Shown in pieces: positions 45,901 through 58,767 of a stretch of 64,000 nt of DNA. This DNA is from Lota lota. Its lineage: Eukaryota > Chordata > Actinopteri > Gadiformes > Lotidae. The stretch is taken from assembly GCA_026745465.1 (NCBI GenBank), contig JACYXH010000736.1, forward strand, positions 65,001 through 129,000. The letters run 5' to 3'. Under the pieces are notes generated by a model. That model saw only the letters and a list, made by a program, of their open reading frames with translations. It ran no database searches and was not told where the DNA came from. The first letter of the stretch is position 1. Each line of letters begins with the position of its first letter. Both the position numbers and the translations under genes were made by a program.

Positions 45901-46035
45901 CTGAGGAAAGAGAGAGAGAGCTGAGGAAAGAGAGAGATGGGGAGAGGAAGAGAGACAGAGAGAAAGAGAGACAGAGAGAGAGACAGAGACAGGGACAGAC
46001 AGAGAGAGAGAGAGACAGAGAGAGACAAAGAGAGA
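43930..46035. repeat. Purine-rich (GA)n array with embedded 63-65-bp unit
   Basis: GAGA/GACAGA tracts on the + strand. A unit containing GACCACAGATCTGAAGGGCT / TCACAGGCCGCGTTATAGAG is repeated five times at 44,028-44,365 and again at 45,437-45,560. A non-repetitive interval at 44,780-45,440 carries no gene. Confidence 0.92.
44712..44745 (-). pseudogene. SPRY exon relic, 3' end piece
   Basis: AACTGACACAGAGACACTGA and neighbours match the last codons of the SPRY exons (SVSLCQL, minus strand). The rest of the exon is replaced by GA repeats. Confidence 0.65.
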
Positions 46036-46037
46036 CA

Positions 46038-46062
46038 GCTCCTACTCTGTTAGAGCCACAAC
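46038..46062 (-). pseudogene. SPRY exon relic, central piece
   Basis: CTCCTACTCTGTTAGAGCCA matches the codons for GSNRVGV of the SPRY domain (minus strand), isolated at the other edge of the GA array. Confidence 0.6.
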
Positions 46063-46087
46063 AATAAAGGTTTAGCAGCCTAATCAT

Positions 46088-46455
46088 GCGACCAACTCTC
46101 TCTTGGTCTCTCTCTCTTTCTCTCTCTTACCTCATCTGTTTCTGTCTCTCTCTCTGTCTGACTCCCTCTCTCTCTCTTTCCTCAGCTATTTCTCCCCCTC
46201 TCTCATTCCTCAGCTCTCTCTCTCTCTTTCATTAGCTCTCACCCCCACTCTTTCCTCAGTTGTCTCTCTGTCTCTCTCCCCTCTCTCTCTTTCCTCAGAT
46301 CTCTCTCCCCCTCTCCTTCCTCAGCTCTCTCTCTCTTTCTTCAGCTCTCTCGCTGTCTCTCTCTCTGTCTCTCTCTCCCTCTCCCCCTCTCTCTTTTTCC
46401 TCAGTTCTCTCTCCCCCTCTCCTTCCTCAGCTCTCTCTCTTTCCTCATCTCTATA
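46088..46455. repeat. Pyrimidine-rich (TC)n array
   Basis: CTCTCTC / CCTCAG tracts, inverted in composition relative to the preceding GA array; the two arms flank the SPRY relic. Confidence 0.92.
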
Positions 46456-47094
46456 ACGCCCTCCAAATACAGACATGTATTTACTTAAAAATATTGTACT
46501 TTAAATGAAGGTGGTCTGACTAAACTGAGAATAATGTTGTTGTAAACCCACTGCAATCGTTGTACTGAACCAGATGTGCTAAACCAGATGTTCTGAACCA
46601 GATGTTCTGAACCAGATGTTCTGAACCAGGTAAAGGGCCACCAGCTCTGAGGCGGGCTTCTCAGAACATTAAGCACAAATAGATTCAATAATTATTGACC
46701 GAGAAAAACAAAACACGTGATTACGCCCACACACGCCAGATAGCAAGGCTCACGGTGTAGCATCCTGTGGCTAAACATATCTGGAGACGCAGCGGTGCAG
46801 ATGATGAAATGCATGATCAGAAGATAACTCAAGCTCCTGGGTGTGAGGAAACATCCTGTGAGATACACACGATACACTTGAAGGGCTAGAGTCTGTCTAG
46901 GCTCTCTAAGTCATCGTTTGTAACTCACTCTGTTGGTTTAGAGAGATTTAAACATAAAAGATAAATAAAGAGTAAAATAAAGGGAGGAATGCGTTTGTGA
47001 ATTTTATGTGCTGGCATGATTCTTGCACTTTTTGGGTTGTATCTTCATTGAATGCACATCTTGTCGCTTGGACAAAAGCGTCCACTAAATGAAT
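46456..47094. other. No gene seen; small ATGTTCTGAACCAG repeats
   Basis: Four copies of a 15-bp motif at 46,565-46,630. The rest is unassigned. Confidence 0.5.
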
Positions 47095-47890
<796 letters not shown>

Positions 47891-47897
47891 AGACCAC

Positions 47898-47914
47898 AGA
47901 CACACACAGACACA

Positions 47915-47968
<54 letters not shown>

Positions 47969-48090
47969 CTACGTCAGCAAAACACACTAATTCTGCTGTT
48001 CTCATAGTGTGCTGAGTTAAGTTATATAAATATGAATAGAACTCCGTAGTGACTCCCAAACATGTCCACTACGCTATTTACTATATTCTA
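47898..48090. repeat. (AC)n microsatellite and short spacer
   Basis: (AC)n at 47,898-47,963, then unique sequence up to the SPRY fragment. Confidence 0.9.
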
Positions 48091-48529
48091 GAGATTTGAC
48101 TACTGGTACCAGGTGTTGTGTAGAGAGGGTCTGACTGGCCGCTGTTACTGGGAGGTAGAGAGGGAAGGAGGTGTTGATATAGGAGCGACATACAGAGGAA
48201 TCACAAGGAGGGGAGCGGGTTATGACATTAGCCTTGCAGAGAACAACAAGTTCTGGAGTCTTTATTGTCATGATGATGGTTACTTTGCCCGGTACAACGG
48301 TAGTGGAACAGACATACGTCTCCCCCATACAGATTCTAACAGAGTAGGAGTGTATCTGGACCGGCCTGCTGGCACTCTGTCCTTCTACAGAGTGTCCCCA
48401 GGTGTAAGAGGGTCCTCAGACACACTGACACACATCCACACCTTCCAGTCCACCTTCACCCAGGAGGACCTCCTCCCTGCGTTTAGGTTCTGGAGGTATG
48501 GTGCCTCAGTGTCTCTGTGTCGGCTGTAG
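48091..48529 (+). pseudogene. 5'-truncated SPRY exon E
   Basis: Open from the FD(Y)W position (GATTTGACTACTGGTACCAG) to stop at 48,529: CREGLTGRCYWEVERE, WSLYCHDDGYFARYNG, LDRPAGTLSFYR. PRY and the splice acceptor are missing. It is nearly the same as exon A but in opposite orientation. Confidence 0.88.
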
Positions 48530-49700
48530 AAAAAAAGAAACGCGGCGGGCGGGCCGTGCGTGTGTTTCTTTTTTTCAGACACACATAGGACACACACAAA
48601 CACACATAGTACACACACACACACACATAGTACACACACATACACACACATAGTACACACACACACACATAGTACACACACACATAGTACACGCACACAC
48701 ATAGCACACGTACATAGTACACGCACATAGTACACGCACACATAGCACACACAAATAGTACACACACATAGCACACACATGGCACACACACATAGTACAC
48801 ACACATAGTATACACACATAGCACATGCACATAGTACACACGCACATAGTACACACACATAGTACACACACATAATTACACGAAGAAGTTATATTTTCTC
48901 TTTCATTTACTTCAATAATCTTTTACATTTTTTAATGTAACATACTGTTTGCTTTTACTCAAGTCTGTTTGTGAATTAAAAATGGAGGCGAGAGAGAGAT
49001 TTATTGTTGCTGTATTTTCCTTATTTCCTTATTTTGTAAAGATTTAATGTGTTATTGTGTGTTGTTTTATTTGAAGGGATACATGCTATTTTATATGTTG
49101 TTAATGTCTATTAGACAAGCATATACAATGTAATATTTGTCTATTTACGTTCATCTTGCTTTGCTTATTACAACAATAAATCATTTGGTATGAAGTAACT
49201 CAGTACTTGAGTAGTCTTTTCACTAGATACTTTCTTACTCTTCCTCAAGTCATTATCTGATGACTACTTTTACTTCTATTTGAGTTATTATTACTTTAAA
49301 TATATACTTGTTATATATAAAAGTAGGCTGTTATAAATATGAGGTTATTGACAGTGCTCATTATACTAATTATATAATCTACAATTCTTATCATTACCAA
49401 TATAAACACTTATCTTGTTCCGTCTTAGTATGTCTTCTATGATCTTAAACTTAGTAACCTATGCTCTTTAGCCAACGTTACTAGAATAATCGCAGAATGG
49501 AGAAAGAAACCCGTTCCACGCTGCTCTGAACTCCGGTCCGGTTCTTTCCGGGATGTCTACGGGCCCTTCCGGAGGCCCCGTGACGTCACAACGTCAGCTC
49601 CATCTGGGGAGCGGTTATTGTTGGGGTCCGAGAAGGTTCATGAAGCTTCTCGGACACTTGTAGGATAAGGCCACGGTGTGTGGTGCGTTTCATATCCAAC
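48530..49700. repeat. SPRY duplicon E 3' flank (inverted copy of 9.54-10.69 kb)
   Basis: Contains the post-stop hairpin (GAAAAAAAGAAAC / GTTTCTTTTTTTC), the (AC)/CATAGT array to about 48,870, the ACTCAAGTA-rich block and the CpG block ending GTTTCATATCCAAC. Confidence 0.88.
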
Positions 49701-49704
49701 AACC

Positions 49705-49985
49705 ATAACTATATAAGCCTAGTTATAAAGGGTAATGAAGGTTTAATAGAAGAGTTCTCAACAGCTTTATTCTTTATTATTCGTTGGTTCCTATAACTAC
49801 ATAAGCCTAATTATAAAGGGTAACGAAGGTTTAACAGAAGAGTTCTCAACAGCTTTATTCTTTATTATTCGTTGGTTCCTATAACTATATAAGCCTAATT
49901 ATAAAGGGTAATGAAGGTTTAATAGAAGAGTTCTCAACAGCTTTATTCTTTATCATTCGTTGGTTCCTATAACTATATAAGCCTA
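49705..49985. repeat. 88-bp satellite, about three copies (orientation 2)
   Basis: ACTATATAAGCCTAATTATA ... TTATTCGTTGGTTCCTATA, same unit as at 30.8 and 41.5 kb. Confidence 0.93.
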
Positions 49986-50520
49986 CGTCCGTGACTACTG
50001 CTCTCCATGCAGAGAGACTGACTGACTGACCTGCTGACCCCGCCCCTCCACAAACCAATTGAACCGGTGGGCGGGGCTACACATAGCCCCGCCCGCGCGC
50101 GAGCCGCGTCTAGGTGGGAGGGAACGCCTCTTTGTAAAGTCCCACAAGCATCAAGGGCGGCTTATTGTCAACGTGTGATCTGTGTTGATGTGAAGGAAAC
50201 CGCTGCAGCTTATTGGCCTTAGTGACAAGGGCGTGTTGTCACCAGATCGCTGTTTGGAATGGACGTCTGGGACTACTGCTCTCCGTGCTCTCACACATGC
50301 CCGGCCACGTTGTGGGAATCATGGGAAACTTGCTTTCCAGCCAATCACTTTCATTTCACCCACGTTGTACTCGTGAACCAATGTGCGCGGAAGGGGAACA
50401 CGGGATGGGTTTGAAACCCGACACAAGCTGTACAACCGTCTCCTCCGTTTGGCTCGAGCCAGAGACCGTCCCACCTGTCACTCACTGGATCCTGTGGTCC
50501 AATCAAACGACCGCACGGTG
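49986..50520. other. GC-rich stretch with GC-box palindrome; no gene recognised
   Basis: A perfect inverted repeat GGGCGGGGCTA-CACA-TAGCCCCGCCC lies at 50,069-50,094. A 102-codon open stretch at 50,213-50,521 (+) has no recognisable domain. Confidence 0.5.
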
Positions 50521-50937
50521 AGCACTGTCAATAACCTCCTATTTATAACAGCCTACTTTTATATTTAACAAGTATATATTTAAAGTAATAATAACTCAAG
50601 TAGAAGTAAAAGTATTCATCAGATAATAGCTTGAGGAAGAGTAAGAAAGTATGTAGTGGAAAGATTACTGTACTGAGTACAGTACTGAGTTACTTCAAAC
50701 CAAATGATTTATTGTTGTAATAAGCAGAGCAAGATGACCGTAAATAGACGTTATAGACATATTACATTGTATATGCTTGTCTAATAGACATTAACAACAT
50801 ATGAAATAGCATGTATCCCTTCAAATAAAACAACACACATTAACATATTAAACGTTTACAAAATAACATGAATGAAGACAAATACAGACACAAGAAAGCT
50901 CTCTCTCTCGCTCTCTCTCTCTCTTTCTGTGTGTTTG

Positions 50938-51006
<69 letters not shown>

Positions 51007-51540
51007 GTGTGTAAAGATTTGCACCGTTTGAAGAAGTAGATAACCCCCTTGGGGGTGAAATTGGATCTTACATAAACACACACACACACACACACACACA
51101 GATCATCATTGTGTGTTATCAGAAGAATACAGCTCTCCCTCCCTCATATGAGACCACGTCAGTCCTGTAACTACAAACACCAGCAGCCCTATAATGACCA
51201 TCATCTTTATTCAAATATGAGATTAGTTGGCACACAAAGACCAACAATAACAACCAAAGTCCACCATGTAGTCTGCTTCACTGCCATAGGCAGAGAGAAA
51301 ATATGAATCAAAAAGAACAAAACATGAGCTGTGAAGCCGTTCAACAGTTGGGGTTGGAGCCAACCACTCGACCACAAGGGCCCTCGGGGTGTGTGTGTGT
51401 GTGTTTGTGCATGCGTGCGAGTGTGTGCATGCATGCGTGCATGTGTGTGCGTGCGTGTGTGTGCATGCGTGTTTGTGTGTGTGTTTGTGTGTGTGTGTGC
51501 GTGCATATGTGTGTGTGTGTGTGTGTGTGGTAGGAGGAAG
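50521..51540. repeat. Partial SPRY duplicon flank and GT/AC microsatellites
   Basis: 50,521-50,880 matches 31.26-31.62 kb. (GT)n at 50,940-51,012, (AC)n at 51,077-51,100 and a GT/GCAT array at 51,389-51,530. Confidence 0.85.
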
Positions 51541-53024
51541 TTGGCGGCAGGGGTTTAATATGAATGTTGAACAGGTTGAGACGATCTAGCACATCTGGGG
51601 AACGTAATTAACTGTCCTTAGGAACATGCAACACTGGCGAACGGAGGAAGGATTAAAGGGCTGTGTCAGACAGAAAAGAAGTCCTTATATAGAGCATGTC
51701 CAACATCCATACCTTCAGATTGGTGCCACAGCAGTGAGGATCGCATATCGCCGATATGGCCTGGACCATCCGTGAGGCAGCGGGGGTGTCAGACAGACAT
51801 GGCAACCAAAAGTTAAAGTGTCTGGATTCTGTCCAAACCTCCACGGCCCACACCTCCTCCTCTGAGCTGATGAACTATTGATCTTGTCCGTTGTTTCTTT
51901 CAGTTCAAAGTTGTCTTTTATAGAAGTAAAGGGGGGGACGGTTAGATTAATCTGTAAATTATCTTATGTTGGCATACTGTATGTTTGTTGGCTTTTGAAA
52001 GGTCGCCAAAAATGAAGCAACGTGGGAAAAACCAACAGGGAATGTAGGGCATCCTGTGCTGTTCTGGCCAGAGTACGCGGTCAGTTTACCCAAAATCCCA
52101 AATATCCTCCCACTTCTTACCAAAACAACCAGGTGGTTTCTATGGGATTTCTTTGATAAACGGCCTCATATCTTAATATTTAGTCTTTTATAAGACGCGG
52201 TGATCCAAAGCTACGTAGTGAATAGATACACATAGGCGTTGAAAGTATGATGCTAAGGGTGCTGCAGCACCCCCATTTTGAAATAATGTTGTAAAAAATA
52301 TTGTAGTTTTTTAAAATAATTTCTGATTTATATATATTCTTCTTCTTAAGGCCCTTGTGTTAGCATTATTTAGTATTAAAACTAAAATAATTATTGGCTG
52401 AATACACGAGAACATTCAGTTGAATCCACTCTTTATTACCATGATGCTTCATTAACAAATGCAACAGAAAAATACATTGTGTACATGTACACAATAAACA
52501 CAATAACTAAAATAATAGAAGTAGCAGACATTACAAACCATAAACAGGTGTGCACATATCTTGAATAACTGAACATATTCTGCTGCCGTTTTGTTCCCAA
52601 CAGAACACAAGGAATCAATATTCAGTTTAAAGTTATTTACAACATGAACATTACCCCATAGTCCATAGTTGGTCTAATGAATAAAATATAAAATGTGATT
52701 TACCATCAACAGTTATTTAAATACATTTCAAATGTTAAAAAAAGTATCTTTGTAAAACCTGCTTAGCTAACTATGAAAGATCTTAAGTCTCTTCCATTCA
52801 TGGTTTGTCAAGATAAACCTTTCTGAAGCCCAATAAAATGTAGCATTTGGAGTTTAGTTGAGTACATGTTTTAAATCAACCAGAATACAAAAGTCTTGAA
52901 TTTGAGGAAACACTGATACGAGTATCATTCATAGTGATGTCACGCTCAGCCACGCGTTTACCTTTTCAACAGCGTCTAAAAATAATAACCACCGATTCAT
53001 TCATTCATTCATTCATTCTGTGTG
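51541..53024. other. No gene seen; downstream flank of the TRIM gene
   Basis: A block at 52,150-52,390 is shared with 59.63-59.85 kb (TTTGATAAACGGCCTCATAT). An ATTC tetranucleotide run lies at 52,997-53,017. Confidence 0.55.
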
Positions 53025-55128
53025 TTAGAACCGACACAGAGACACTGAGGCACCACCCCATAACACAAACCCAGGGAGGAGGTCCTCCTGGGTGAAGGTG
53101 GACTGGAAGGTGTGGATGTGTGTCAGTGTGTCTGAGGACCCTCCTACATCTGGGGACACTCTGTAGAAGGACAGAGTGCCAGCAGGCCGGTCCAGATACA
53201 CTCCTACTCTGTTAGAGCCAGCGGGGGGGAGACGTATGTCTGTTCTACTACCGTTGTACCATGCAGAGTAACTAACATCAGCATCATCATCATCATCATC
53301 AGCATCAGCATCACAATAAAGACTCCAGGACTTGTTGTTCATTCCAAGCCAGCTATCATCACCACTTCCTCTCCTTGTGATTCCTCTGTATGTCACTCCT
53401 ATAACAACAAGTCCTTCCCACTCTACCTCCCAGTAACAGCGGCAAGTCAGCTCTTCTCTACACAACACCTGGTACCAGGAGTCAAATCTCTCTGGGTGAT
53501 CAGGATACGACTGATCCTCTCTAACCCACGTCACCTTTCTGTTGTCCTCAGACAGAGAGAGTCGTCTGTGGGCTGTGTTTGGGTCCAGTGTGAGTTCACA
53601 GGCATCTGATGGGAGAACAAGACATGATTAGCTGCTGAATCAATCTTCATCATGTTCATCATAATCATCACTAGTACTGTTGTCTTGCATACTTATTCCT
53701 GTCCTTTTTCACATGCCCTCTACTCTACAAACTAACGTAGAAAGACAAAATCATATCGTATGATAGGTACTATAGTGGACTAGTGTACTATAGCTTTAGA
53801 AATTGTGCATATTGTTTAAGATAATTAAAGTTCAACTTAACAGCAAATCCCATGTATGTGAGTGGCTGTGAGTGGTTTGTTACATTTCAGTTTTAAAAGA
53901 GACCATTGACTTGTGTTCACAGGGGGAAGGCGGGCCACATATACATACAATATTCTTCTACACTTACTTGAAATAATAAAATAAGAATTATTTATATTTT
54001 AACAATATTGGATTATTTAATGTACATTTGACAGCCCTAAATCAAACTAAACAGACACTTACACTTCTTTAGAGCTGATCTCAGGTCTGGCAGTTTCTTC
54101 ATCTCCATGTTCAGTGTCTTCTCCAGCTGATCCAGGGATCTCCTCAAGGTCCCCACGTATGACGGAGGACGGACCTCCACCGTTGTCCAGTCCCTGGTGG
54201 GTGGAGGACTCTTCAGGGATCTGAAGGTCTGGAGGAAGTGGAGGTGGTCTTCAGTGTGTGAGAGCTGCTTCACCTCTGAGCTTCTATTGGTCAGATCTTT
54301 TATTTCCTGCTCCAGCTCTTTGATGAGGTCTTCAGCTTCTTTCTCTGTGGATTTTAGTTTCTCTTTAATCGTTTTGTTGAGATCATCCTGGCACTTTTCA
54401 ACCGAGCGCTTCAGAGCATTGAGGACCTGCACACCATCAGCTATCTCTCTGTCTGCATCTGCTTTGCTGCGATCTACTGTGTCTTTGATCTCCTGAATCT
54501 TTCTATGTATATCCTGGATCATCTGATGAACTTCAGACTCCATCTTCCCCAGCTGGGCCGCCTTTACCTCATATTCCTCCTTTAGAGGTCCAACAACATG
54601 GGACTTGTGGTCTGTCTCTGTGCAGAACAGACACACACACGCCTGTTCAGTCTGGCAGAAGAGCTCCAGAATTAGGTCGTGTTTCTTACACATCCTGTCT
54701 TCCAGACGGTCCATAGGCTCGACCAGCCGATGTCTCTTCAGGACTGCGACTCTCTGATGTGGCTCCAGGTGGGTTTGGCAGTAAGAGGTAAAACACACTA
54801 GGCAGGACTTCACAGCCTTCAGCTGGGTCCCAGTACAGACGTCACAGGGAACTTCTCCTGGTTCAACACAAGGCTGCTCTTTGACACGTACAGAACTTCT
54901 AAACCGATCAACCATCTCTGATATGAAGGTATTGACCTGTACATCAGGTCTTGTGAGGTAAAGCTCGTTGCAAACAGGACATTTGCACTGGACTTGGTCA
55001 TCCCAGAACTTTGAAATACAGGTTCTACAGAAGTTGTGTCCACATGGAGTGGAAACTGGGCTGTTGAACACATCCCGACAGATGGAACATGAAAAGTCCT
55101 CTTCAGACCAGGAAGTGTTGGACGCCAT
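53025..55128 (-). CDS. TRIM E3 ubiquitin ligase, complete (RING, two B-boxes, coiled coil, PRY-SPRY), about 548 aa
   Basis: Coding exons 55128-54063 and 53605-53025, joined in phase 1 at donor AAGT/GTAAGTG and acceptor CCCATCAG; together 549 codons with stop. RING at residues 14-53 (CSICRDVFNSPVSTPCGHNF...CPVC), B-box 1 at about 95-124, B-box 2 at about 147-177, coiled coil at about 185-300, then PRY (ACELTLDPNTAHRRLSLSED) and SPRY (CYWEVEWEG, LDRPAGTLSFYR). The RING is the E2-ubiquitin docking module; SPRY recognises the target. The SPRY contains an unusual Asp/Ala run (DADADDDDDDADV) encoded by GAT/GCT triplets at 53,276-53,313. A non-coding exon and a TATA box lie upstream. No stop or frameshift seen, so probably functional. 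It resembles fish TRIM25/finTRIM-like antiviral genes; the exact orthologue is not assigned. Confidence 0.9.
53606..54062 (-). other. Intron of the TRIM gene
   Basis: 457 bp, GTAAGTG donor and CCCATCAG acceptor. Its 3' part matches the flanks of SPRY exons A, B and D, showing that those copies came with intron sequence (DNA-level duplication, not retroposition). Confidence 0.8.
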
Positions 55129-55960
55129 TCCTAGAAGAGATAAATAATAAATAAATAAAGATTATGTATAAAAAAAAAAAAAGTTTAGTTAACTAGTTAT
55201 AATGCATCTATATTCATACATGCGTTGTTATTACAAGCAGAGCCCTTCATCCAACAGGTCGGTACAACATCAATCCCAACATGTGCCTCCTGCTCCGTAT
55301 GAACACACACGTCGCTATGGACTCTCACACCGCTTCCAACGCGGACAAAGAGCCCGCTGGCCTCACGCATGCGTCCTCCTCATGAAGACTGATACTGTAA
55401 TAGCTGCGCATGCGTCCTCCTCATGAAGATCGATACTGTAATAGCAGTGAAACCAACGTTACAATTCCATTGTTGTCCCGCCACGTCGGATTCAACCAAC
55501 ACATCCAGAGCTGCGCTCCAAACAGCACGTCACCCACCAAGGATGTGTTGGTATAACCCGACGAGGCGACACAACAAGTGGATTTAAAGGCTTGTTTCGC
55601 TGCGCATCCACAAAGTCTCAGCGCGTTTTTTCATGAGGACACATACGTTAGCTCAGTGATCTCTTTTAAATCACCGATTCCGCATTGCAAAGTGGTTCAG
55701 AGACTAAAAGAGTAGTTTGGAAACAGAGTAAGTCCATAGCCACGTGTGTTGATACAGAGCACAGGAGTACAGCACGCTACAGTACAACATGGCGCCCTGC
55801 AGACAGGACGGCTTCAACGAGGATTATGGCTCAACATGTTGGACTCACCTTCTAATGTTTCCGTCTGAATATTCCCTTTAAAAAGGCTTCTTTGTCTCCG
55901 GAGCGTGAGAAGGGCCGACACGCGGCGTTTCTTAGATTTGGTTTAAATGAACTTCCGTCT
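55129..55960 (-). other. 5'UTR intron and non-coding exon 1 of the TRIM gene
   Basis: Exon 2 begins at 55130 after acceptor ATCTCTTCTAG. Exon 1 ends at 55849 (TAGAAG/GTGAGTC). It starts near 55,960, inferred from the TATA box. Homologous to 23.8-24.3 kb. Confidence 0.65.
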
Positions 55961-55983
55961 CCCAAACAAGAGAGAAGGGTCTG

Positions 55984-55989
55984 TATATA
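55984..55989 (-). promoter_or_regulatory. TATA box of the TRIM gene
   Basis: TATATA in CTCTATATACAG on the minus strand, preceded by a GC-rich GGGGCGTGGCC, matching the arrangement of the orphan promoter at 24.3 kb. Confidence 0.6.
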
Positions 55990-56159
55990 GAGCTCCAGGC
56001 TTGGCCACGCCCCTCCGTCGGACCATTTCCGGTCCTGAGCTTGGAGGAGGAAGTGACGTCTGAAATTGTGAACGCCAGAAGGGACGATACGATCGCCCCT
56101 TACACATCCATCTACTGTAGGTTTCATCAGGTCATTTTACATCAAGCACGGAACGAATA

Positions 56160-57400
56160 AATGGCACGAAAAACGGATTAAATAATTCGGACTGACAAAA
56201 TCGCGTCAACTTTACATCGGTTACGACACAAATATGCGGCATTTTCCAGTAGAAATTGCACAGTGAAATAATTCAACCCTCAACCTAGTTTATGCGGTCA
56301 TTTCACCTAAATATCCTATGTATTTAGAGGACTCAATTAGAATGGAGTTTCCCTTTTTAACGCAAGTGTGAAATAGTAAAACAATCACCCCCAATAGTAA
56401 TAATAGTATAGTTGAAATTAGTTTGAATCTAATATGAAATACATGTATCATTATAACCATGTTATTATGTTACGTCTTATATAATAACCTGCATTAAATC
56501 AGAATAATAATAACACAAACAATTCCCTTTTTAACCCAAGTTTAAAATAGTATAGAAAATGACACCGTCTGTTTGAAGGTATTATGATAAGTGAGTTTGA
56601 ATTCTTTAATACATCCATGTTTTGGAAAAGTAAAACATTGAGCTTTTTTCCCTGTTTGATAACTGAAAGTAGGCTAACACACACAAAAGCAACCTATATT
56701 CAGGTATGGCAGTGCAAGGAAACATTGGCTTGTAGCGCAGACTGCTATGGAGAGGATTGATCAATAGTTAATATTTACAGGTCTATGTATGTAGTTTACT
56801 ATTACGGATGCAACAAGAGCACTGTGTGAGAGAAACGTAAATAGGCTGTTACCTCCCCCATTTCCTGCATGTATCATAATCATGTTATGATTATTATGTT
56901 ATGTCTTATGTAATAACCTGAATTAAATCAGAATAACACAAATATAATTATTTTATACCATGTTCTGAATATATATTACTAAATTACTATTATTTGTCAA
57001 AGTTCGTATACTGATTAATATGATTGTCTAATAATAGTAACAATACTACCATAAATCATAATGAATAAATAATATAACAATAATAATGCCTATTGGATGT
57101 TATGCAAGTAGTTTTAATTGTGATGGTTAACAATATTAATATATGTAATATACATGATGTCAACCATCATCTTCATTCTCATTAGGAGCAATACAGTCAG
57201 TCATAGTTATAATATATTATAATATCAACAGTCAGTTAGATTGCATTATAATATCAAAACCTCTCAAAGCTAAACTCCCATTTACAATTGTGTTGTAACG
57301 CAAGACACAGTGTAGTGACAACAAGTGTGTCTCCAATTCTCTAACTTAGTCACTGTGGTGAAAGGATGAATGCGGTTTAACCTACCTTGCATGAACCTTT
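56160..57400. other. No gene seen; AT-rich intergenic
   Basis: AT-rich with scattered ATAATAATA stretches. 57,260-57,400 is part of repeat family R2. Confidence 0.6.
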
Positions 57401-57419
57401 CATTATGCCTTGTGTTTAT

Positions 57420-57680
57420 TTAGCAGGTAGTAGTTACACAGTGAATACAGATGCATGTGATTAAGGAGCAGGTAGGGGTTATGCAGTGAACACAGATACA
57501 TGTGATTAAGGAGCAGGTAGGGGTTAGACAGTGAATACAGATACATGTGATTAAGGAGCAGGTAGGGGTCAGGGGTCTTATTGTTCTATAGGATGCTACA
57601 GGTTAGGCTGCAGACATTGGGGATTGAACCCAGTACCTTTCAGCTGGGAGTTAAGCTCTCTCGCCACACTACACCACACA
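57420..57680 (-). mobile_element. tRNA-derived SINE with tandemly repeated tail
   Basis: The minus strand starts GGTGTAGTGTGGCGAGAGAG and has box B GGGTTCAATCCC, then CTGCAGCCTAACCTGTAG. The tail unit of about 45 bp (CCTACCTGCTCCTTAATCAC...) is repeated three times. Family name not assigned. Confidence 0.6.
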
Positions 57681-57807
57681 CTACTCTAAACTCATGCTAC
57701 AGATTATTTCATGAGTGCATACATTTATCTCCATGGCCATTAGAAGATATATGTGCTTTACTAATCATAATAATACATTCCATTGTTCACTATAATTGTG
57801 AATAATA

Positions 57808-57955
57808 ATATCCTCCCTCCACACACTGACGGAGGTGAATGGAGACTCCACTGTTGTGTGTGTAGTAGTATCCTCCCTCCACACACTGACGGAGGTGAAT
57901 GGAGACTCCACTGTTGTGTGTGTAGTAATATCCTCCCTCCACACACTGATGAAGT
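57808..57955. repeat. 60-bp tandem repeat, 2.5 copies
   Basis: TCCTCCCTCCACACACTGAC / GGAGGTGAATGGAGACTCCA / CTGTTGTGTGTGTAGTA units. Confidence 0.93.
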
Positions 57956-58685
57956 AACATACTGATGAAGTAACAGAAGAAACATCTGCTAAGCTTGGAG
58001 GATTTCAACTGAAGAAACAGGAAGAATCATGGGCTGAACACACAGTGCATGTGTGAAAGGCCTAAGACGTGTTCTGGAGGTCCTAACCAGAAGGTGTGGA
58101 GCTGTGCAGTAAGACTTACAAAAGCGCTGAACACTCATTATGCATATTGCAGAAATTAATAATTAGGATTTAAACAACACAGGATTCCAGGAACAGAGTA
58201 CTATACTTTTCTTGAAAGAATATGGTTTGACGTTTTGGCTTTAGTTGAGTCTAAATTGCCACAAATAATATAAAGCAAGGAAATATTCACCAAAGAAATG
58301 TTTTCAGAAAGGAACGGTGGTTATGAATTAAGAGGTCCATTGAATATAAAACGGACATTTGTTGGAGACACCACCCAAACTTACAGTCTGTTGGAGACAC
58401 CACCCTAACATAGTCAGTTAAAAGTAAAAAATGATCACTTTCTTTCTTCTGTTCTTTGGACTCACCTTATAATGTTTCTGTCAGACTATTTAGGTTTAAA
58501 GGTGTTGTTTTGTCTCCAGGAAGAGAGAAGTGCCTCCACTTCGTGTGACTTTGGTTTGAGTTTAAAACATAACTTTAGTATCCTGAACAAGACTCCCTGT
58601 CCTCCCCTGCTATCTAGCGCAGTGGTTCTGCCATCTTATAACTTATCATGGTTCCTGTCTCTCACACTCTCTCTCTCTTTGTCAC

Positions 58686-58767
<82 letters not shown>

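Noticed and set aside
44204-46087. Leu/Ser-rich frames of 150-220 codons
   Set aside because: Products of the GA/TC arrays; no coding signal.
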